From an uncultured Candidatus Melainabacteria bacterium (GTDB lineage: Bacteria > Cyanobacteriota > Vampirovibrionia > Gastranaerophilales > Gastranaerophilaceae): DNA of 12,419 bases. Below are positions 7,072-12,419 of the stretch, one piece after another. The notes beneath the pieces are model-generated. The model worked only from the letters and a program-made list of their open reading frames with translations. It was not told where the DNA came from and searched no databases. The translations under genes and the position numbers were made by a program. The stretch covers positions 1 to 12,419 of the forward strand of contig CAMHMW010000043.1 in NCBI GenBank assembly GCA_946186335.1, read 5' to 3'. The first letter of the stretch is position 1. The number at the start of each line of letters is the position of its first letter.

Positions 7072-7099
7072 TTTGTTTTTCCTTTATATATTTTACTGT
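7069..7099 (-). repeat. Duplicated ribosome-binding spacer, copy B (rpmJ start)
   Basis: This partner of the 31-bp repeat at 6305-6335 is identical at 29 of 31 positions and contains the rpmJ start codon and its AAAGGA ribosome-binding site. It lies in the short infA-rpmJ gap. Confidence 0.8.
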
Positions 7100-7109
7100 G
7101 AGATGTGTT

Positions 7110-7325
7110 CTACTTTAATCTGAAGGTTATTCTGCCTTTTGTCAGGTCATAAGGGGTCATTTCAACTTTAACCTTATCCCCCGGTAAAATCCTGATGAAA
7201 TTTTTTCTGATTTTACCTGATATATGTGCCAATATTTCGTGGTCGTTTTCCAGTTTCACACGAAACATCGCATTCGGCATTGATTCAATTATTGTGCCTT
7301 CCAGTTCTATTACGTCTTTTGCCAT
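7110..7325 (-). CDS. infA: Translation initiation factor IF-1
   Basis: IF-1 binds the A site of the 30S subunit during initiation. The 71-residue product is a single OB (S1-like) fold and matches the family throughout: IELEGTIIESMPNAMFRVKLEN, AHISGKIRKNFIRILPGDKVKVEM and the C-terminal TPYDLTKGRITFRLK. The frame is open 35 codons further upstream (to 7430), but the extension is unlike any IF-1. GAGGA (7330-7334) sits 4 nt before the chosen ATG, and MAKDVIELEG is the normal beginning. It is the first gene of the minus-strand operon in view, so the operon promoter should lie in the 325-bp gap upstream. Confidence 0.97.
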   Translation of the reverse strand: MAKDVIELEGTIIESMPNAMFRVKLENDHEILAHISGKIRKNFIRILPGDKVKVEMTPYDLTKGRITFRLK

Positions 7326-7380
7326 ATTTTCCTCATTTTCGGCTTTGTAAATCTTTCCATAGGTCATGGAACTATACATA

Positions 7381-7408
7381 ATCGTATTCGGTAAATATTT
7401 AATTGCAA
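7381..7408 (-). promoter_or_regulatory. Tentative promoter for the infA operon
   Basis: On the minus strand TTGCAA (7403-7408) and TACGAT (7381-7386) are separated by 16 bp, each matching the sigma-70 consensus at 4 of 6 positions. This would give a leader of roughly 50 nt before infA. Other AT-rich pairs in the region score similarly, so the call is tentative. Confidence 0.25.
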
Positions 7409-7458
7409 GTGGGTAAAAGTATTTGTACAAGCGAATGTGAACATGTTTTTAATAAATT

Positions 7459-7585
7459 TGTTTAATTAATAATGCAACACAACCGACTATATAACGATTA
7501 GCCTGAAACATTTATAAAATATAGCCCCAAAAAACTTTTGTAAATTTTTATTAAGTTCGCTATTTTATCAATTATTAATTAAACA
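7459..7585. repeat. 15-bp perfect inverted repeat with TG/CA ends
   Basis: TGTTTAATTAATAAT (7459-7473) is exactly complementary to ATTATTAATTAAACA (7571-7585), with 97 bp between. The outer bases are TG and CA, as at many mobile-element ends, but no target-site duplication is visible and there is no gene inside. The core TTAATTAA is itself palindromic, which raises the chance of a coincidental match. The rest of the 325-bp gap between infA and rimI is AT-rich and shows only the two promoters listed. Confidence 0.5.
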
Positions 7586-7615
7586 TTCACAATATATTTT
7601 AAAATTTCTTATTAT

Positions 7616-7644
7616 TTGCACTCACTTATATATCGTGATATTAT
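7616..7644 (+). promoter_or_regulatory. rimI promoter, possibly giving a leaderless mRNA
   Basis: TTGCAC (7616-7621, 3/6 to consensus) and TATTAT (7639-7644, 5/6) are separated by exactly 17 bp. A start 7 nt past the -10 box would fall on the A of the rimI ATG. The only purine run, AGGA, is 2 nt from the ATG and too close for a normal Shine-Dalgarno, which fits leaderless initiation. Confidence 0.5.
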
Positions 7645-7650
7645 AGGATT

Positions 7651-8184
7651 ATGCAATCGGAAACAGAAGAAATAACCATACAAAAAATGAGTGCCGATGA
7701 TGTTGATGATGTCATCAGGATTGAAGAATCAGCGTACGGGGAGCATCACTGGTCAAAAACATCTTTTCTTAACGAAATAGGAAATGAACTTGCGCATTAT
7801 TATTCAATAGTTGCTTCTGACGGAAAACTTGCGGGTTATGCGGGCTGCTGGCATATCTTAGAAGAAGCACATATAACGACTATTGCCATTGCACCGGAAT
7901 ACAGAAGAAAAAATTACGGACAGGCGCTTTTGAAAAGGATTATAGACGACTGTTACAAAGAAAAAATCAAATATATCACCCTTGAGGTGAGGGTAAGCAA
8001 CACACCCGCAATAAACTTATATTCCAAATACGGTTTTTCTTCTTTTGGAACACGAAAAGGATACTATCAGGATAACAACGAAGATGCCTTAATTATGTGG
8101 ACAAAAAATATATTCTTTGACGAATTTAAAGAAAATTACGAACAAAAAATCAAAGAACTGGAAGAAAGGATAAAAATCAAATGA
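7651..8184 (+). CDS. rimI: Ribosomal protein S18-alanine N-acetyltransferase-like (GNAT)
   Basis: This is a GNAT acetyltransferase of the RimI family, which acetylates the N-terminal alanine of ribosomal protein S18 or related substrates using acetyl-CoA. Visible motifs are HHWSKTSF (about 27-34), the beta4-P-loop region ITTIAIAPEYRRKNYGQALL with the RxxGxA-like CoA site (about 75-94), and the RimI hallmark LEVRVSNTPAINLYSKYGF (about 111-129) followed by GYYQDNNEDALIMW. The core ends near residue 153. A charged, probably helical tail of about 24 residues rich in Glu and Lys follows, which is beyond the usual RimI length. The start may be leaderless. It overlaps bioY by 4 nt. The exact substrate is inferred from family membership. 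Confidence 0.88.
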   Translation: MQSETEEITIQKMSADDVDDVIRIEESAYGEHHWSKTSFLNEIGNELAHYYSIVASDGKLAGYAGCWHILEEAHITTIAIAPEYRRKNYGQALLKRIIDDCYKEKIKYITLEVRVSNTPAINLYSKYGFSSFGTRKGYYQDNNEDALIMWTKNIFFDEFKENYEQKIKELEERIKIK

Positions 8185-8846
8185 GCGAACAAGTCCTTAT
8201 TCCAAAAATGAAAAGAATTGACAAAACAAAAAAGAAGTTCCGCATACCGTGGCTAAATCTTATTTTGGTAATTTTTTGCACACTTTTAATAATATGTTCA
8301 ACATTTTTAAATATTAATATTAAGCATTATATTATTCCGCAGAACATTTTTTCGGGAGAAAAACTTTCGGCTGAAAACTTCATTTATAGTCTTTATTTCA
8401 TCCCGCAAATTCCCGTTATCATGTTTATTTGTTCAACTTTGGGCAAAAGAATGGCATTAACAAGCACTGTTTTGTATATTTTGCTGGGCTTATTTTTCAT
8501 CCCTGTTTTTGCTTTGGGAGGAGGCTTAAGATATTTCGGAGAATTTGGCTTCGGGTATATTTTAGCCTACATCCCCGCAATCGTGATTACAGGAAATTGT
8601 CTTAAAGAAAAATACTCTTTTCCGAATATGATAAAGGCGGCAATTTTCGGAGTATTAACAATACACATATTAGGAATTATATATATGACAATTATTGCGC
8701 TAATTAAACATTCCGGAGGAGATTTTATTTCGGGTTGGATATATGCTCAAAGCGGGCTGAAAGTCTTATATGATTTGGTTTTTAGCTTTGTCCTAATTTT
8801 AATAGGCAAATATTTGCACAGCGGTCTGCGTTATATATTGGAATAA
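8181..8846 (+). CDS. bioY: BioY-type biotin transporter substrate-binding subunit (ECF S component)
   Basis: BioY is the membrane S component that captures biotin, alone or with an ECF EcfA/EcfT module. About six hydrophobic segments are visible (near residues 24-46, 70-88, 92-112, 122-140, 152-174 and 195-212). The BioY signature region is clear: FIPQIPVIMFICSTLGKRMA leading to YILLGLFFIPVFALGGGLRY and then GFGYILAYIPAIVITG. The cytoplasmic N-terminus (about 22 residues) is basic, giving a sensible inside-positive topology. Length is 221 residues, slightly longer than many BioY proteins. The ATG overlaps the rimI stop (ATGA), with AAGGA 10 nt upstream. No ecfA or ecfT is in the window, so a shared module elsewhere is likely. 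No biotin-operator motif was recognised. Confidence 0.85.
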   Translation: MSEQVLIPKMKRIDKTKKKFRIPWLNLILVIFCTLLIICSTFLNINIKHYIIPQNIFSGEKLSAENFIYSLYFIPQIPVIMFICSTLGKRMALTSTVLYILLGLFFIPVFALGGGLRYFGEFGFGYILAYIPAIVITGNCLKEKYSFPNMIKAAIFGVLTIHILGIIYMTIIALIKHSGGDFISGWIYAQSGLKVLYDLVFSFVLILIGKYLHSGLRYILE

Positions 8847-8849
8847 TAT

Positions 8850-8878
8850 TTGCCACAAACCCGAGTATATGATACAAT
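8850..8878 (+). promoter_or_regulatory. Strong sigma-70-type promoter after bioY
   Basis: TTGCCA (8850-8855, 5/6) and TACAAT (8873-8878, 5/6) are separated by exactly 17 bp. The expected transcription start is about 8885, just before the GAGGAG ribosome-binding site (8886-8891) of the next gene. The -35 box begins 3 nt after the bioY stop. This makes the motor genes a separate transcription unit and argues against using the TTG at 8850 as a start codon. Confidence 0.7.
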
Positions 8879-8903
8879 AATTAACGAGGAGCGATATAGA
8901 GTT

Positions 8904-9812
8904 ATGACTTTTACAAAGATTTTTACTGATATACCTATTCTTATTGTATTAACGGTATTCATTTCTTCATTGACGTACTGTTTCAGAAGTTACATAAGAA
9001 CGAATAAAAACCTGAAGATTTTAATTGCATTCCTGGAAGATTTTAAGAAAAACGACCTGAACTTCAGATTTAAGGAAATGGATAACTGGATGCTTCAAAA
9101 TCCTTATGTATCCGCAACATGGATTGAATTCAGAAATACTCTTGTATTTTCGGAATCAATTGCCTTGAAAACAACAGGACAAGATGTAAAATACAAAGAT
9201 GTATCATCTACGGTACAAAACATCCAGACAACCGCAGACCCGCTGTATTTCTTTAATGAAGAATCATTAGTAACATCAAAATTCAACTCAAAAATGATTT
9301 CCTCAATACCGACAATTTTAACAGGTTTTGGTCCGTTGTTTACATTCTTACAGATTTCAGTCGCTTTCGGTAAAATTGATTTTTCAACTCAGGAAAAAAC
9401 AATCGCATCTCTGTCAGGATTCTTGGGAACCATGCAGGTTGCTGCTTTGGTATCAGTTGTTGCGGTATCTTCCTGTTTGATATTCCTTCTTATTGAAAGA
9501 ATTATGTATAACAAAATTTGCAAAGCACCGTTAGCACGGGTTCAGGAGTTGATGGGAGCTTTATTTGCAAGTATTTCGGCAGAAAAATTCTTATATGAAT
9601 TACTCAGAGAATCAAAAGTTTCAAATAATTCTGTTGCAAACATTATGTCAGGGATTCCGGCAGAATTTAGAACGGCATTCAATTCAAGTATGGCAACAAG
9701 TCTTGTGCCGTATCTTGAAAATCTCATATTCGGGATAAATCAGTTAAACAGACAATTAAAAGAAAATCTTAAAGCACAAACCCGCGGGGATGATGTTGAC
9801 GATTTATTCTAA
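8904..9812 (+). CDS. MotA/TolQ/ExbB-type proton channel subunit, ZorA-like
   Basis: This is an inner-membrane channel subunit expected to work with the MotB/OmpA-like protein encoded next, converting ion flow into motion. Of 302 residues, three are likely membrane segments: about 10-28, 133-155 and 173-198. A roughly 100-residue cytoplasmic stretch separates the first two, the TolQ/ExbB/ZorA layout rather than the four-helix MotA one. The second segment, IPTILTGFGPLFTFLQISVA, follows the ZorA pattern SxPxILTxxGxxxTFxxL. The third (TIASLSGFLGTMQVAALVSV) matches the MotA/ExbB pore helix region. The C-terminal tail is about 100 residues, much shorter than the long coiled-coil tails of classical ZorA. 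I chose ATG 8904, behind GAGGAG at 12 nt, over a TTG 18 codons upstream that lies in the -35 box. The gap to the next gene is 12 nt. Family placement is good; the ZorA assignment is inference. Confidence 0.75.
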   Translation: MTFTKIFTDIPILIVLTVFISSLTYCFRSYIRTNKNLKILIAFLEDFKKNDLNFRFKEMDNWMLQNPYVSATWIEFRNTLVFSESIALKTTGQDVKYKDVSSTVQNIQTTADPLYFFNEESLVTSKFNSKMISSIPTILTGFGPLFTFLQISVAFGKIDFSTQEKTIASLSGFLGTMQVAALVSVVAVSSCLIFLLIERIMYNKICKAPLARVQELMGALFASISAEKFLYELLRESKVSNNSVANIMSGIPAEFRTAFNSSMATSLVPYLENLIFGINQLNRQLKENLKAQTRGDDVDDLF

Positions 9813-9824
9813 CAGGGAGGTAAA

Positions 9825-10511
9825 ATGGCATTAGTAAAACGACAAGCAGCAGTTGAGGCAGAAGAAAACGTATTCTGGACCACTATGTCTGATCTTATGC
9901 TTGGTTTGGCAATCGTATTTATTACGATGTTTGTTGTTGCAATGACCGGTTTTACGACCCAAACCTTGAAACAACAGGAAACTCAAATGGAAGTTTCCGA
10001 AAAAATTAATGAACAATTAAAAGATAATAAAGTTCAGGTTGAAGTTGATAAAATGACAGGAGATATTAGAATTCCTGATGTGCAATTGTTTGAACTCGGC
10101 AGTTCTGTTTTGACAGAAAACGGGAAACGATTGCTTGATAAACTTGCACCTATATATATAAATACAATTTTTGCGGATAAAGAATTAGCAGGACAAATTG
10201 AGAATATAGTTATTGAAGGACACACTGATTCACAAATGTTTGCCGGAGTACATTCAAAGGATGATCAATTTATCAGAAATATGGATTTAAGTTCAAGAAG
10301 AGCGAATGCTGTTGCAGATTATTTGTTCAAAACGAATTATGATAAACGGTATTCCGACAGTCTCAGAAAAAAACTTGTTGTAGAAGGAAAAAGTTTCAAT
10401 GAACCGATTTTAGTTAACGGTAAAGAAGATTATAATCAAAGCCGCCGTGTAGAATTCAAATTACAGGTTCAAAACTGGGATGTCGCAAAAGCATTAGGTC
10501 TGAAAAAATGA
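9825..10511 (+). CDS. MotB/OmpA-type stator subunit, ZorB-like
   Basis: This 228-residue protein has the architecture of a peptidoglycan-anchored stator subunit. A short cytoplasmic N-terminus (1-15) leads to FWTTMSDLMLGLAIVFITMF, a single membrane helix that carries the proton-binding Asp at residue 23, in the SDLM context shared by MotB and ZorB. A linker (about 42-75) is followed by an OmpA-like domain: the F-LGSSVLTENGKRLLDKLAP segment (about 89-109), EGHTDS (131-136), LSSRRANAVADYLF (155-168) and SRRVEF (206-211), all peptidoglycan-binding landmarks. Length fits ZorB (about 230) better than flagellar MotB. A perfect GGAGGT lies 4-9 nt before the ATG. It pairs with the channel gene upstream and overlaps the DUF711 gene by 4 nt. 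Confidence 0.82.
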   Translation: MALVKRQAAVEAEENVFWTTMSDLMLGLAIVFITMFVVAMTGFTTQTLKQQETQMEVSEKINEQLKDNKVQVEVDKMTGDIRIPDVQLFELGSSVLTENGKRLLDKLAPIYINTIFADKELAGQIENIVIEGHTDSQMFAGVHSKDDQFIRNMDLSSRRANAVADYLFKTNYDKRYSDSLRKKLVVEGKSFNEPILVNGKEDYNQSRRVEFKLQVQNWDVAKALGLKK

Positions 10512-11869
10512 TAGATGAACACAATATAATAGAAACCATCAACATGATTAAGCTTCACAATCTTGATATCAGGACTGTTACACTTGCGCTGAGCCTCAGA
10601 GATTGTATATCGGAAGATATTGATATTCTGTGTTCAAATATTTATAACAAAATTACAAAATATGCCAAAAATCTTGTTAAATACGCAAACGAACTTGCGG
10701 ATGATTATTCAATTCCCATTATTAATAAAAGAATTGCGGTAACTCCCATATCATTTATCGGAGAAGCGTGCAAGAATCCCGATTATGTCCGTATTGCAAA
10801 AACACTTGATAATGCGGCAAAAGAAGTCGGGGTTAATTTTGTGGGCGGATTTTCGGCACTTGTTGAAAAGGGTTGTACAAAGGGCGATAATCTTTTAATT
10901 GAAAGCATACCAGAAGCTCTTGCCCAGACAGAAAGAGTCTGTTCATCAATAAATCTTGCATCTTCAAAAGCGGGTATAAATATGGATGCCGTTTTGAAAA
11001 TGTCTGAAATTATTAAAAAATCAGCCGAACTTACAAAAGATAAAGACGGTATCGGTGCGGCAAAACTTGTGGTATTTTGCAATGTTCCGGGGGATAATCC
11101 GTTTATGGCAGGTGCATTTTGCGGAATGGGAGAACCCGAATGTGCACTAAATGTAGGGGTTTCCGGTCCCGGTGTTGTCAGAGCGGCAATAGAGGCTTTA
11201 CCTGATAGTGCAAATATGAGTGATTTGGCAAATAAAATAAAAGAAATTGCATATAAAATAACTTCTACGGGCGAACTTATCGGAAGAAAATTGTCCGCAA
11301 AACTTGATATACCGTTTGGGGTTATTGATTTGTCATTAGCACCTACACCTGCTGTCGGGGATAGCGTTGCGGGAATTTTTCAGGCTATGGGCTTAGAACA
11401 TGCCGGAGCACACGGGACAACCGCAGCTCTTGCAATGCTTAATGATGCCGTTAAAAAAGGCGGGATAATGGCGAGTTCACACGTTGGCGGACTGTCGGGA
11501 GCATTTATTCCTGTTTCGGAAGATGCAGGAATGATTGAGGCTGCCGAAAACGGTTTTCTGAAATTCGATAAACTTGAGGCAATGACATCGGTTTGTTCGG
11601 TCGGACTTGATATGATAGCAATACCCGGCGACACACCGGCTGACACAATTGCCGGAATTATAGCCGATGAAATGGCTATCGGAATGATTAACAAAAAAAC
11701 AACAGCAGTAAGAATTATACCTGCTTACGGAAAGAAAGCGGGCGATAAAGTATTCTACGGGGGCTTATTAGGAGAAGCGCCCATTATGGAAGTAAATTCT
11801 CTGTCATCTTCAAAATTTGTGAAAAGAGGCGGAAGAATACCTGCACCTATTCACAGTTTGAATAATTAA
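10508..11869 (+). CDS. DUF711 / UPF0210 family protein (PFL-like fold)
   Basis: This 453-residue protein belongs to the UPF0210 (DUF711) family, annotated in databases as PFL family because of structural resemblance to pyruvate formate-lyase. Its reaction is unknown to me. Family blocks include IDEHNIIETINMI at the N-terminus, NFVGGFSALVEKG (about 114-126), NVPGDNPFMAGAFCGMGEPE (about 192-211), NVGVSGPGVVRAAIE, FGVIDLSLAPTPAVGDSVA and AHGTTAALAMLNDAVKKGG. No C-terminal glycyl-radical motif is present, so it should not be called a pyruvate formate-lyase. In Firmicutes a small ACT-domain gene (UPF0237) usually lies next to it; none is here. The ATG overlaps the stator gene stop (ATGA), with little Shine-Dalgarno, so translation is probably coupled. 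It is cytoplasmic, with no signal or membrane segment. Confidence 0.9.
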   Translation: MIDEHNIIETINMIKLHNLDIRTVTLALSLRDCISEDIDILCSNIYNKITKYAKNLVKYANELADDYSIPIINKRIAVTPISFIGEACKNPDYVRIAKTLDNAAKEVGVNFVGGFSALVEKGCTKGDNLLIESIPEALAQTERVCSSINLASSKAGINMDAVLKMSEIIKKSAELTKDKDGIGAAKLVVFCNVPGDNPFMAGAFCGMGEPECALNVGVSGPGVVRAAIEALPDSANMSDLANKIKEIAYKITSTGELIGRKLSAKLDIPFGVIDLSLAPTPAVGDSVAGIFQAMGLEHAGAHGTTAALAMLNDAVKKGGIMASSHVGGLSGAFIPVSEDAGMIEAAENGFLKFDKLEAMTSVCSVGLDMIAIPGDTPADTIAGIIADEMAIGMINKKTTAVRIIPAYGKKAGDKVFYGGLLGEAPIMEVNSLSSSKFVKRGGRIPAPIHSLNN

Positions 11870-11878
11870 TGGTATAAT
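11850..11878 (+). promoter_or_regulatory. Near-consensus promoter within the end of the DUF711 gene
   Basis: TTCACA (11850-11855, 5/6) and a perfect TATAAT (11873-11878) are separated by exactly 17 bp. The -35 box lies inside the last codons of the DUF711 gene. The predicted start, about 11885, leaves only a 6-nt leader before the next ATG. The AAGGA at 11879-11883, which would otherwise be the ribosome-binding site, may then be excluded from this transcript but used on read-through transcripts. Confidence 0.6.
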
Positions 11879-11890
11879 AAGGATAAGATT

Positions 11891-12412
11891 ATGGGTAAAC
11901 AAAATTCAATTTCAAAATTTGCAAATTCATTAACGGAATTTTTGATTAACGCCATGGCTGACAAATATGCCGACGCTAAACACTATGCGTACAGATACAA
12001 TAATCTGAAGGTTTATATGGATCCTCAGAAAACTCCTGAACCGCATTTTTACGTATCACTCGGAATCTCCGAAGCCGGTTTTGGCATTGAGGACGGGAAA
12101 AAAATTGAAGGAAGTTTAGGCTCGGAAGACGGACTTGTTACAAGATGGGCAAGCAGAACAAACATTTATAACGAATTAAAAAACCACTGGAAAACAATGA
12201 TGGATGCTATCGCCGCCGAAATGGAAGACGATACGGCTAAAAAGACCGATGCTCTTGTTAAACTCAGAAGAGCAGAAAAAGAAGACACCGATCTTACTGT
12301 TGATATGACCGGTACCGGTATCGATAAACAAAAAAGAACAAATCTTACAAAAAGAATTAACGCTCCAAAACTCATTGATGATATGGGTGATGACGGCAAA
12401 ATGAAAAGATAA
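11891..12412 (+). CDS. Hypothetical protein, 173 residues
   Basis: I do not recognise this family. The protein is soluble, with no signal peptide, membrane segment or cysteine. An N-terminal part (about 1-45) looks helical and contains a Tyr-rich stretch (KHYAYRYNNLKVYMD). A likely beta region follows, PHFYVSLGISEAGFGIEDGK (about 51-70). A helix with Trp and Met residues (about 90-115) precedes a highly charged, probably disordered C-terminus rich in Lys, Asp and Thr (about 116-173). Codon use resembles its neighbours, so there is no sign of recent transfer. It is 21 nt from the DUF711 gene but has its own promoter. AAGGA lies 7 nt before the ATG. It is complete, ending 7 nt before the window edge. 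Confidence 0.75.
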   Translation: MGKQNSISKFANSLTEFLINAMADKYADAKHYAYRYNNLKVYMDPQKTPEPHFYVSLGISEAGFGIEDGKKIEGSLGSEDGLVTRWASRTNIYNELKNHWKTMMDAIAAEMEDDTAKKTDALVKLRRAEKEDTDLTVDMTGTGIDKQKRTNLTKRINAPKLIDDMGDDGKMKR

Positions 12413-12419
12413 AAGTTTA

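Noticed and set aside
7326..7430. A 35-codon N-terminal extension of IF-1
   Set aside because: IF-1 is about 71 residues and begins near MAKDVIELEG. GAGGA directly precedes that ATG.
7326..7650. A tRNA, CRISPR array or other known RNA gene in the largest gene-free stretch
   Set aside because: No cloverleaf, regularly spaced direct repeats or recognisable riboswitch core was seen. Only promoters and the 15-bp inverted repeat stand out.
8904..10511. Flagellar MotA/MotB
   Set aside because: The channel subunit appears to have three rather than four membrane helices, and no flagellar or chemotaxis genes are nearby. The stator subunit is shorter than typical MotB.
9825..10511. ExbD or TolR partner
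   Set aside because: Those proteins lack the OmpA-like peptidoglycan-binding domain that is clear here (EGHTDS, LSSRRANAV, SRRVEF).
10783..11082. Minus-strand open frames inside the DUF711 gene (also around 11380-11694)
   Set aside because: They are antisense shadows of a strongly conserved coding frame and have no ribosome-binding sites or family similarity.
10508..11869. Pyruvate formate-lyase function
   Set aside because: The family is only PFL-like in fold. No glycyl-radical motif is visible, and the length is about half that of true PFL.

Overview
The window is a piece of low-GC bacterial chromosome built around the alpha/S10-end ribosomal protein block. All proteins read with the standard code. 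Two features recall cyanobacteria: the order rplQ-truA-rplM-rpsI with no ECF transporter genes inserted, and the sequences of InfA, RimI and BioY. Having rpsD between rpsK and rpoA is not typical of photosynthetic cyanobacteria. Together with the AT-rich DNA, this makes a non-photosynthetic cyanobacterial relative (Vampirovibrionia/Melainabacteria, for example Gastranaerophilales) my best guess. That is inference, and a Clostridia-like or other low-GC phylum is not excluded.

Region 1 (1-1991): argS reads rightward and ends at a strong hairpin terminator at 1940-1971. The terminator works in both directions, because the ribosomal operon ends against it from the other side.

Region 2 (1992-7325, minus strand): this is a ten-gene translation/transcription operon. 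In transcription order it is infA, rpmJ, rpsM, rpsK, rpsD, rpoA, rplQ, truA, rplM, rpsI. rpmJ is only 37 codons long. Starts for infA, rpsD and rplM were placed downstream of the longest possible ORF start, using Shine-Dalgarno position and family N-termini. Several spacers are longer and more structured than expected: a 231-bp rpmJ-rpsM gap holding a GC-rich inverted-repeat-bounded element and a leader hairpin, a 154-nt rpsD leader, and a nested hairpin between rpsD and rpoA. S4 (RpsD) is the known autogenous regulator of alpha-type operons, so these are candidate control sites.

Region 3 (7326-7650): a 325-bp AT-rich divergent intergenic region with a 15-bp perfect inverted repeat and promoters facing both ways. 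The rimI promoter is placed so that its mRNA may be leaderless.

Region 4 (7651-12412, plus strand): rimI overlaps bioY by 4 nt. A new, near-consensus promoter directly after bioY drives a MotA/TolQ/ExbB-type channel subunit, a MotB/OmpA-type stator subunit, and a DUF711 (UPF0210/PFL-like) enzyme-fold protein. The first two genes look like the ZorA/ZorB motor pair of Zorya anti-phage systems or a close housekeeping relative, but no zorC, zorD or zorE effector is in the window. A final 173-residue protein of unknown function has its own near-consensus promoter.

The most interesting points are the orphan ZorAB-like motor linked to DUF711, the repeated pattern of promoters whose -10 box sits almost on the start codon, and the undescribed non-coding structures inside the ribosomal operon.
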